DNA of 5,385 nucleotides from Candidatus Woesearchaeota archaeon (GTDB lineage Archaea > Nanobdellota > Nanobdellia > Woesearchaeales > GW2011-AR4): assembly GCA_018303645.1 (NCBI GenBank), contig JAGVXR010000078.1, forward strand, positions 1 through 5,385, read 5' to 3'. Positions 1 to 4,475 of this stretch are shown here, in pieces (positions within the stretch are counted from its first letter, which is position 1; every line of letters begins with the position of its first letter). The notes beneath the pieces were generated by a model. The model was not told where the DNA came from and made no database searches. It worked only from the letters and a program-made list of their open reading frames with translations. A program made the translations under genes and the position numbers.

Positions 1-2
1 TG

Positions 3-365
3 CCTGCGATTTCAATGATAGTGGTGCAGTACAGAAACAGAAGAACAGGAGTAAGAAAAACATTCCAAATAGCCGAGATTTTGCCTGACGCTGAGCCAAA
101 TGTGCTCATACAATTAGACATAAGAAAAGGCATACTAAAAAAAGTTGCCAATTCAAGGGCTTTGATAAGCACGATAGAGCTTTTCACGGGCTTTACAAGA
201 AGCGAGATTACAAAATCCCTGAGCGAGAAAGAGGCTGTCTTGAAATGGCTTGTAAAGAACAGCATCAATACAGTCGATACTGTAGGCAGGGTGATGGCGG
301 AATACTACACCAACAAGGACAATTTGATGAGTTACGTAAAAAGAAACAGGATTTTGACTGACTAA
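3..365 (+). CDS. Type IV pilus/archaellum-type assembly ATPase (GspE/ArlI/TadA family), C-terminal part only
   Basis: This is the 3' end of a secretion ATPase that powers pilus assembly at the cytoplasmic face of the membrane. The reading frame is open to the left window edge (codons for PAIS precede the first visible Met at 15), so that Met is internal and the gene begins outside the window. The visible 121 residues match the tail of archaeal GspE/ArlI-like ATPases: a strand-rich YRNRRTGVRKTFQIAEI segment, then NVLIQLDIRKGILKKV, an ELFTG turn, and a helical end with EKEAVLKWLVKNSI and VAEYY-like MAEYY. Walker A, Walker B and the His box would lie upstream and cannot be checked. The stop is 19 nt before a GspF/TadC-type platform gene, the usual partner of this ATPase. 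Family assignment is fairly sure from sequence style plus context. Which subfamily (pilus or archaellum) is inferred from the pilins downstream. Confidence 0.82.
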   Translation, partial: PAISMIVVQYRNRRTGVRKTFQIAEILPDAEPNVLIQLDIRKGILKKVANSRALISTIELFTGFTRSEITKSLSEKEAVLKWLVKNSINTVDTVGRVMAEYYTNKDNLMSYVKRNRILTD

Positions 366-384
366 ACTTAAAAGCAGGAATCAA

Positions 385-1212
385 ATGAAAGCAGGCACTT
401 TAAATTCAATATTTCAGAGAATTGCAAAGGCATTCCCGGGGCTTAAGATGAAGCTGAAGCAGGCGGGAATGGATGACAAGTCAGAAGATTTCATCAAAAA
501 GACATTTGTTTCAGCATTCTACATGACAACCGGGTTAGTTGTTTCATTGTTTTTGGTGCTTGCAAAACTGGATGTCCTCAAGGGAGTTTTGTTTTTCATA
601 GTCCCTATAGTGTTTATGGTTATGTTTTTCTATATGATAAGGCTGCCTGATGTAAAGATATCAAAAAAAGAGAAGGAGATAAGCAAGGAAATTGTTTTTG
701 CAGGCAGGTTTCTCATCATAGAGCTCGAATCAGGCGTGCCTTTGTACAATGCAATGATTAATGTCTCAAAGAATTACGATGTTATAGGAAAGTATTTCAA
801 GGAAATGACAGACAAGGTTGACTTGGGGACAAGCATGGAAGATGCCCTGAATGAGGCAGTTGAGTTCGTACCTTCAGATGATTTCAGGAAGATTTTATGG
901 CAGATAATAAATTCAATAAGAACGGGCTCCAACGTGGCAAAATCTCTTTATTCCGCCATGGAGCAGATAACAAAAGACCAGATAACTGAAGTCAATAAAT
1001 ACGGCAAGAAGCTGAATCCGCTGGCAATGTTTTACATGATAATTGCAGTCATACTGCCATCGCTGGGGATGACAATGATGATTATATTGTCCTCTTTCAT
1101 ACAATTTGAGCTGAGCCTTACAATCTTGCTTGCCCTTGCGGGCTTCCTCGGATTTGTGCAGTTCATGTTCATAGCAATGGTAAAGTTCTCGAGGCCGGCA
1201 ATTGAGTTTTGA
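385..1212 (+). CDS. Type II/IV secretion system F-domain membrane platform protein (TadC/GspF/ArlJ-like), first copy
   Basis: This is a polytopic membrane protein expected to form the pilus assembly platform that couples ATPase motion to pilin insertion. Its 275 residues show two N-terminal membrane segments (about 41-61 and 68-85), a cytoplasmic F domain (about 105-210) and two C-terminal membrane segments (about 212-238 and 243-268). The F domain carries recognisable features: FLIIELESGVPLYNAM near 109-124, a helical region with LGTSMEDALNEA, and GSNVAKSLYSAMEQI followed by KYGKKLNPLAMFYM leading into the membrane. The ATG at 385 is preceded by AGGA at 376-379, 5 nt away, a modest ribosome binding site. 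It follows the ATPase by 19 nt and runs directly into the next platform gene, so the three are probably one transcript. At 275 aa it is short and corresponds to a single F domain. Archaeal pili often use two such proteins. Confidence 0.85.
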   Translation: MKAGTLNSIFQRIAKAFPGLKMKLKQAGMDDKSEDFIKKTFVSAFYMTTGLVVSLFLVLAKLDVLKGVLFFIVPIVFMVMFFYMIRLPDVKISKKEKEISKEIVFAGRFLIIELESGVPLYNAMINVSKNYDVIGKYFKEMTDKVDLGTSMEDALNEAVEFVPSDDFRKILWQIINSIRTGSNVAKSLYSAMEQITKDQITEVNKYGKKLNPLAMFYMIIAVILPSLGMTMMIILSSFIQFELSLTILLALAGFLGFVQFMFIAMVKFSRPAIEF

Positions 1213-1247
1213 CTGCCTGCAGGAATCTGCAAATTCGCTTAAGCGCC

Positions 1248-2345
1248 ATGCTTAATATAAAAAATATATTCAAGAAGAAGACAGAGCCCAAGCCAGAAGG
1301 AAGAATAGAATTTTTCAAGAAGAAGTACAAAAAAAACCAGCAGAAAAAATTAACGGCGCAGGAGCGGAAGCAAAAGCTGAAGGACTATCTGGAAAGGGCT
1401 GGCCTGGAGATAAACACAAAAAAGCTGTTCAAGCTCTTCTTCAACATAGCAGTAATCGTAAATCTCGCGATTTCGGCTTATCTTATCTATTACTTCTCTG
1501 TAACTTACGGCATTTCATGGGGCACGATATTTGCGTCAATGGCTGCGCTGTGGGTTTTTGTTTTTTTATTTCTGATATTTGCAATGTGGATTATGTTTTA
1601 CATTGCAGTCGACCTGAAAATTTTCAGGAGGAAGGTTGACATAGAGGAAGTGCTACCTGATTTCCTGCAATTGACAGCCTCGAACATAAATGCCGGAATG
1701 ACAATTGACAAGGCATTGTGGTATGCCGTAAGGCCAAGATTCGGGGTTCTGGCAAAAGAGATTGAGGTTGTAGCCAAGGAAACAATGGGGGGGGTTGACC
1801 TGAAAGTGGCTTTGGAGAGGTTTGCATCGAGGTATGACTCATTAATCCTGAAAAGGGCCATAAGCATGATAAATGAGGGGGTTGAGGCAGGAGGCAAGAT
1901 TGGGGACCTGCTCAACAGGGTGGCTGCAAACATACAGGAACAGAAGTCATTGATGAAAGAGATGTCTGCCAATGTAACAACTTATGTTATATTCATCACG
2001 TTTGCAACTGTGGCAGCTGCGCCTCTTTTATTCGCCTTGTCAGGGGTCCTGATAGAGGTTGTGCAGAACCTGGGCTCTGCCTTGGGAGGCACTACAAATG
2101 TCGCATCAAGCGTCGGAATAGCCCTGAGCTTTTCAGGCACCGGCGTCTCACAAACTGATTTCAGGATTTTCGCTACAGTATCGTTGGTTATAACGTCCTT
2201 TTTTTCCGCAATGATGGTGTCCACAATCAAAAAGGGCAATGTAAAATCAGGCATAAGGTACATACCTGTTTTTATAGCAATATCATTGGCGCTTTATTTC
2301 ATTTCGCAGAAAATGGCGGGAAAACTGCTTGGATTGTTTTTTTAA
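1248..2345 (+). CDS. Type II/IV secretion system F-domain membrane platform protein (TadC/GspF/ArlJ-like), second copy
   Basis: This is a second platform protein, about 365 aa from the ATG at 1248. The N-terminal 50 residues are very rich in Lys (FFKKKYKKNQQKK) and should stay in the cytoplasm. Membrane segments are at about 62-83 and 91-120. The F domain (about 135-240) contains LPDFLQLTASNINAGMTIDKAL, VDLKVALERFA and INEGVEAGGKIGDLL, and is followed by membrane segments at about 243-268, 306-326 and 337-353. The extra C-terminal segments make it larger than the first copy. The frame is open from a TTG at 1209 that overlaps the previous stop (TTGA). I prefer the ATG because the 13 extra residues look unlike protein and the ATG gives a typical basic start, but neither start has a convincing Shine-Dalgarno sequence. 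It probably forms a heteromeric platform with its neighbour. The last codons are a T7 run (2337-2343). Confidence 0.85.
   Translation: MLNIKNIFKKKTEPKPEGRIEFFKKKYKKNQQKKLTAQERKQKLKDYLERAGLEINTKKLFKLFFNIAVIVNLAISAYLIYYFSVTYGISWGTIFASMAALWVFVFLFLIFAMWIMFYIAVDLKIFRRKVDIEEVLPDFLQLTASNINAGMTIDKALWYAVRPRFGVLAKEIEVVAKETMGGVDLKVALERFASRYDSLILKRAISMINEGVEAGGKIGDLLNRVAANIQEQKSLMKEMSANVTTYVIFITFATVAAAPLLFALSGVLIEVVQNLGSALGGTTNVASSVGIALSFSGTGVSQTDFRIFATVSLVITSFFSAMMVSTIKKGNVKSGIRYIPVFIAISLALYFISQKMAGKLLGLFF
2337..2343 (+). terminator. T7 run at the 3' end of the second platform gene, possible partial terminator
   Basis: Seven consecutive T residues end the platform gene and run into its stop codon. Archaeal RNA polymerase can terminate at T-tracts without a hairpin, and a new TATA box begins 9 nt later. 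The run may therefore reduce read-through and insulate the pilin transcript. It also simply encodes the final Phe residues, so a role in termination is an inference. Confidence 0.3.
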
Positions 2346-2359
2346 GAAAGATTTATATA
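2345..2359 (+). promoter_or_regulatory. Archaeal promoter (BRE plus TATA box) for the pilin pair
   Basis: TTTATATA at 2352-2359 is a near-consensus archaeal TATA box, preceded by purine-rich AGAAAGA (2345-2351) that suits a TFB recognition element. Transcription would start roughly 25 nt downstream, near 2380, leaving a leader of about 30 nt that contains the ribosome binding site of the first pilin. The position directly between the platform gene and the pilins fits the need for far more pilin than machinery. Confidence 0.6.
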
Positions 2360-2399
2360 TTAGTTATTTAATTGTTATTTAAAAAATGTCTTTTAAAAT

Positions 2400-2406
2400 G
2401 AGGTGA
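2400..2406 (+). promoter_or_regulatory. Strong ribosome binding site of the first pilin
   Basis: GAGGTGA matches 7 nt of the anti-Shine-Dalgarno region at the archaeal 16S 3' end (CACCTCC side) and sits 5 nt before the ATG at 2412. The same word recurs before the second pilin, while the machinery genes upstream have only weak sites. This fixes the pilin start. Confidence 0.75.
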
Positions 2407-2411
2407 AGTGA

Positions 2412-2864
2412 ATGAGGATTTCTGCTAAAGGGCAAGCTGCCATGGAGTTCTTGATGACTTATGGCTGGGCCATACTTGTTGTGCTTGCGGCAATAGCAGC
2501 ACTTGCTTATTTTGGAGTGTTAAGCCCTGCAAAGTTTCTTCCGGAAAAATGCATTTTGGAGCCAGGCTTTCTTTGCGAGGGGCATAAAGTAGAGACTAAT
2601 AAAGTCACTCTGATTATTTCCAATACTGTTGAAGGCAGAAACATAATAGTCAACAGCATTATAGTAGGCAGCTGCAGCGGCACATTTAACACTGAATTGG
2701 TTGGAGGCGGATCTTCCAGTAATTTCCCAATAACGGGGGGTGACTGCAACAATGGCGCTGTAAAGGAAAGGTATAAAGGGGACATAACAATAGGATATAC
2801 TGAAAAGAATACAAACCTTACAAAAACAATGTATGGCAATTTAAACTCAAAGGTTGAAGGCTAA
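2412..2864 (+). CDS. Type IV prepilin with class III signal peptide, first paralogue
   Basis: This is a precursor of a pilus subunit, 150 aa. The N-terminus MRISAKG is short and basic and should be cut after Gly7 by a PibD/EppA/ArlK-type prepilin peptidase (not in this window). The mature protein would begin QAAMEFLMTYGWAIL, with Glu12 at position +5. Residues 8-38 form the hydrophobic helix that packs in the pilus core (MTYGWAILVVLAAIAALAYFGVL). A linker SPAKFLPEKC leads to a beta-rich head with four cysteines (47, 55, 88, 112), which could form two disulphides outside the cell, and one NLT sequon. The start is fixed by GAGGTGA 5 nt upstream, and a TATA box lies at 2352-2359. The stop is 46 nt before the second pilin. 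The class III signal (DUF361-type) assignment is secure. The pilus function (adhesion, motility, uptake) cannot be read from the sequence. Confidence 0.92.
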   Translation: MRISAKGQAAMEFLMTYGWAILVVLAAIAALAYFGVLSPAKFLPEKCILEPGFLCEGHKVETNKVTLIISNTVEGRNIIVNSIIVGSCSGTFNTELVGGGSSSNFPITGGDCNNGAVKERYKGDITIGYTEKNTNLTKTMYGNLNSKVEG

Positions 2865-2897
2865 AGCCTTAAGTTTAGTACGAAGAATTAAAAATAT

Positions 2898-2904
2898 GAG
2901 GTGA
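2898..2904 (+). promoter_or_regulatory. Strong ribosome binding site of the second pilin
   Basis: GAGGTGA again matches 7 nt of the anti-Shine-Dalgarno sequence. It lies 6 nt before the ATG at 2911 and 9 nt before a second in-frame ATG at 2914, so the exact start among the two Met codons is uncertain. I see no TATA box placed correctly for a separate transcript in the 46-nt gap, so co-transcription with the first pilin is likely. Confidence 0.7.
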
Positions 2905-2910
2905 ATAATA

Positions 2911-3372
2911 ATGATGTTGAAACAAACAAGAAGAGGGCAGGCAGCGCTTGAGTTCTTAATGACATACGGCTGGGCCATACTTGTGGTTTTGGTGGCAATA
3001 GGGGCTCTGGCTTATTTCGGAGTTTTAAGCCCTGACAAGTTTTTGCCGGCTAAATGCACTTTGCAGGCTGGGATTGCTTGTTTAGACCATACAGTTGATA
3101 ATGGAGGGGCATTAGGTGTAGGGCGAGTTACAGTTGTGCTACAGAATTCTTTAGGCTTTGATATGTCATCAGTTATTATCAAAGCAGGCGATTGTGGAGC
3201 AAGCTCAAGCTTTAGTCTTACAAATGGAGAAAAAAGTGCTCCAATTGTTGTCACTTGTGCTGCAGCATTAATTGGCTCAAAATACAATGAGCAGCTAAAT
3301 GTCTCATATACTATAACTGACACGGGCTTAAGCCACAATAATGTCGGGCAAATAACAACAAGGATAGAGTAA
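2911..3372 (+). CDS. Type IV prepilin with class III signal peptide, second paralogue
   Basis: This is a second pilus subunit precursor, 153 aa. MMLKQTRRG should be removed after Gly9, giving a mature QAALEFLMTYGWAIL start with Glu14 at +5. Over the 40 residues from the mature Gln to the first cysteine it is identical to the first pilin at 35 positions, including the SPxKFLPxKC linker. The head domain is largely different in sequence but keeps four cysteines (49, 57, 95, 116) and ends in a similar TxxNVGQITTRIE strand, matching the TMYGNLNSKVEG end of its partner in position. The pair thus looks like a tandem duplication with a conserved assembly helix and a diverging exposed head. They could be major and minor subunits, or alternative subunits of one pilus. 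Nothing in the sequence says which is major. A T-rich stretch follows the stop. Confidence 0.92.
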   Translation: MMLKQTRRGQAALEFLMTYGWAILVVLVAIGALAYFGVLSPDKFLPAKCTLQAGIACLDHTVDNGGALGVGRVTVVLQNSLGFDMSSVIIKAGDCGASSSFSLTNGEKSAPIVVTCAAALIGSKYNEQLNVSYTITDTGLSHNNVGQITTRIE

Positions 3373-3380
3373 GGATATTA

Positions 3381-3400
3381 TTTTATTTCTTTTTTTTATT
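3381..3400 (+). terminator. T-rich terminator of the pilin transcript
   Basis: Starting 8 nt after the pilin stop there are 17 T in 20 positions, including T8 at 3390-3397. Archaeal RNA polymerase terminates at such T-tracts, so this is the natural end of the pilus operon. There is no stem-loop directly upstream. Confidence 0.55.
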
Positions 3401-3448
3401 GGTTTAAGCTAATTTATAGAATAGGTTATTTTCTAGACAAATAGCTTG

Positions 3449-3458
3449 TTTTATTAAA
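3449..3458 (+). promoter_or_regulatory. Weak candidate TATA element for the structured RNA candidate
   Basis: TTTTATTAAA lies about 25 nt upstream of the point (about 3479) where the sequence changes from about 20% to about 56% GC, the spacing expected between an archaeal TATA box and its start site. Another TATA-like word, TTTATAGA (3413-3420), would start a longer transcript near 3440. The region is so AT-rich that chance matches are likely. Confidence 0.25.
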
Positions 3459-3480
3459 TTTTTATTAATTCAATCTGTCT

Positions 3481-3680
3481 GCGACGCATGTTAGTGCGCC
3501 TCGGCATTCTGAAGTGTAGGCTACCAGTTTAGCGATTCCCCCTCGGCGCAAATACATGAAAACTGCCAGCGATGCAGTCCTGAGCTGGGCTCCCTTTCCA
3601 CCTTAGCAGATGCTGGGAAGCCCTAAAAAATTCCATTGGAATTTTTGGGGCACCAAAAATGCGAAGCATTTTTTAGTGCG
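3481..3680. repeat. Imperfect direct repeats bounding the GC-rich island
   Basis: GCGACGCATGTTAGTGCG at 3481-3498 resembles GCGAAGCATTTTTTAGTGCG at 3661-3680: both read GCGA(C/A)GCAT, a short variable spacer, then TTAGTGCG. They lie about 180 bp apart at the two ends of the GC-rich island. They may be parts of the RNA fold or the edges of an inserted unit. Confidence 0.4.
3621..3650. repeat. Perfect-stem hairpin (AAAAATTCC/GGAATTTTT)
   Basis: AAAAATTCC (3626-3634), loop ATT, GGAATTTTT (3638-3646) form a 9-bp perfect stem. With one bulged A, CCCT (3621-3624) pairs further with GGGG (3647-3650). It directly abuts a second hairpin and lies at the 3' end of the RNA candidate. Confidence 0.6.
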
Positions 3681-3690
3681 ACGTTTTTTT
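3651..3690 (+). terminator. Hairpin with GCGAAGC tip followed by T7, possible terminator
   Basis: AAAAATGC (3655-3662), loop GAA, GCATTTTT (3666-3673) form an 8-bp stem. CAC (3651-3653) and GTG (3676-3678) can extend it. The tip GCGAAGC is a minihairpin known to be unusually stable in DNA. T7 at 3684-3690 follows, 5 nt beyond the extended stem, so on the + strand this is a hairpin-plus-T-tract terminator for the RNA candidate. Confidence 0.45.
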
Positions 3691-3718
3691 AATTAATTTT
3701 TAATGCTTAATACTTTAT

Positions 3719-3768
3719 AGAGAACTTTGAATAATCCATTATTTTTATCATTTCATTCAAAGTTCTCT
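3719..3768. repeat. 14-bp perfect inverted repeat, first of a nested pair
   Basis: AGAGAACTTTGAAT (3719-3732) and its exact complement ATTCAAAGTTCTCT (3755-3768) flank a 22-nt AT-rich loop. The left arm, extended outward, also pairs with the far right arm of the next inverted repeat with a single difference (3717-3731 with 3796-3810), so one large or two small stem-loops are possible. Confidence 0.7.
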
Positions 3769-3816
3769 TAGAGAATTTTGACAAAATTAATATATTTCAA
3801 AATTCTCTATAAAAAA
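3769..3816 (-). terminator. 13-bp inverted repeat and T6 downstream of the minus-strand genes, possible terminator
   Basis: TAGAGAATTTTGA (3769-3781) and TCAAAATTCTCTA (3797-3809) are perfect complements around a 15-nt loop. Read on the minus strand, a T6 run (complement of 3811-3816) lies 15 nt past the stop codon of the membrane-anchored surface protein, and the hairpin follows. This could end the minus-strand transcript. Its arms are variants of the 14-bp inverted repeat immediately to the left, so it may equally be part of a repeat element rather than a dedicated terminator. Confidence 0.45.
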
Positions 3817-3831
3817 TATAAAGAAATTCTT

Positions 3832-4473
3832 TTACTCAGCCTTTTTCTTCTGCATCATGTAGTAGCCAACTGCTGCCGCAATTACTATTATTGCTACAAC
3901 AATCAATGCTAGCGCAGTGTTGCTTAAGCCTTTCTTTTCCATTACCTGATCTTCTGCTGGTGCTGGTTGTTGTGCTGGTGCAGGCTTAGGGCAGTCTTGC
4001 TCACAATTATCTGAGTTCTCACTGCCTTCACATACGCTATCGCCACACCTTATAGTTGCTACAGTCAATGCTGGTGATGACGCTTCTGTTCCTTGCCCGC
4101 TTGGGTCAAACCAGACTATTTTTCCAAAAGTGTATGTGGCTTCATTATTTGGCAAATCAATTATGTATTCTACACTAGCGCTGCCAGAGGTTGGTGTGAA
4201 GGACCAGCCAAAATTGCTGCCCTTTTCCCTTATGCTGATTGCCTCTTTAGACTCTTTAGCCCCTGTAACTGTCCATTCCTTAATTTTTAATCCAGCTGGG
4301 ATAACGTCTTCCAATGTGAATGATTTATCAGCTGTTGCTCCGCTTATTGATAATGTGACTGTTAGGGTTTGTCCAGGTTGTGCTCTAGACAGCATATTCC
4401 TGCCAACACTGCCTGCCAATACAGATACTGCCATTAAAGCAAAAATAACAAAATATACCATTAGTTTCTTCAT
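3832..4473 (-). CDS. Exported, C-terminally membrane-anchored surface protein with a CGDxxC cysteine motif
   Basis: The function is not recognised. From the ATG at 4473 the protein has 213 residues. A Sec signal peptide (MKKLMVYFVIFALMAVSVLA, cut near 20) leads to a beta-rich domain (about 22-140) whose opening, PGQTLTVTLSISG then SFTLEDVIPAGLKI, resembles DUF11-like extracellular repeats, where DxIPxGL is typical. A compact cysteine motif follows at 143-161 (CGDSVC, then ENSDNC, then QDC), of a kind seen in archaeal and bacterial surface proteins and probably disulphide-bonded or metal-binding. A Pro/Ala/Gln linker (162-178), one membrane helix (about 185-206) and a short basic cytoplasmic tail complete it. 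A TTG at 4479 would add two residues. I prefer the ATG, 7 nt after GGTG at 4484-4481. It starts 2 nt after the upstream gene's stop, so the two are one operon and perhaps one complex. Confidence 0.8.
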   Translation of the reverse strand: MKKLMVYFVIFALMAVSVLAGSVGRNMLSRAQPGQTLTVTLSISGATADKSFTLEDVIPAGLKIKEWTVTGAKESKEAISIREKGSNFGWSFTPTSGSASVEYIIDLPNNEATYTFGKIVWFDPSGQGTEASSPALTVATIRCGDSVCEGSENSDNCEQDCPKPAPAQQPAPAEDQVMEKKGLSNTALALIVVAIIVIAAAVGYYMMQKKKAE

Positions 4474-4475
4474 TT

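Larger units (their letters stand above)
3479..3690 (+). ncRNA. Candidate structured non-coding RNA, family not recognised
   Basis: No open reading frame explains this segment. Positions 3481-3620 have 78 G or C of 140 (about 56%), against about 20% just before and about 17% after, a classic mark of structured RNA in an AT-rich genome. Pairings I can see are: 3495-3500 with 3545-3550 (TGCGCC/GGCGCA), enclosing GCTA/TAGC hairpin 3520-3523/3530-3533; 3562-3566 with 3574-3578 (ACTGC/GCAGT, 7-nt loop), or alternatively CCAGC/GCTGG at 3566-3570/3613-3617; and a possible closing helix CGACGCA 3482-3488 with TGCGACG 3677-3683 (6 of 7 pairs). Two long A/T-stemmed hairpins follow, then T7 (3684-3690), a plausible 3' end on this strand. 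The reverse strand has no comparable T-run at its end. I looked for SRP RNA, RNase P RNA and tRNA hallmarks and did not find them. It could instead be a dispersed repeat or mobile-element remnant. Confidence 0.38.

Noticed and set aside
1209..1247. TTG start for the second platform protein, overlapping the previous stop by 4 nt.
   Set aside because: It adds TACRNLQIRLSA, which is unlike the family, and has no ribosome site. The ATG at 1248 is simpler, although the TTG cannot be excluded.
1598..1972. Open frame of 124 codons on the minus strand inside the second platform gene.
   Set aside because: The + strand frame encodes a recognisable F domain with membrane helices. The minus frame shows only shadow composition.
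3496..3550. A tRNA-like segment: on the reverse strand GGGGGAATCGCTAAACTGG looks like a tRNA acceptor and D-arm, and on the forward strand GATTCCCCCTCGGCGC looks like a tRNA 3' end.
   Set aside because: No anticodon stem pairs, no proper T-loop stem exists on either strand, and the paired ends enclose only about 54 nt. At most it is a tRNA-like hairpin or remnant within the RNA candidate.
3480..3560. Short reverse-strand frame reading MYLRRGGIAKLVAY and ending near 3470.
   Set aside because: It is about 30 codons with no ribosome site, and it reads like the false peptides that tRNA-like or structured RNA sequence produces when translated.
3566..3620. Possible SRP RNA S-domain on the reverse strand (GGTGGAAAGGGAGC resembles the GGAA tetraloop region).
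   Set aside because: The conserved GGTCAGG and AGCAG partners of helix 8 are missing, and the flanks do not fold into the expected asymmetric loop.
3373..3831. CRISPR array or attachment site in the repeat-rich intergenic region.
   Set aside because: There are no regularly spaced identical repeats with unique spacers, and no intact tRNA gene or integrase is present.
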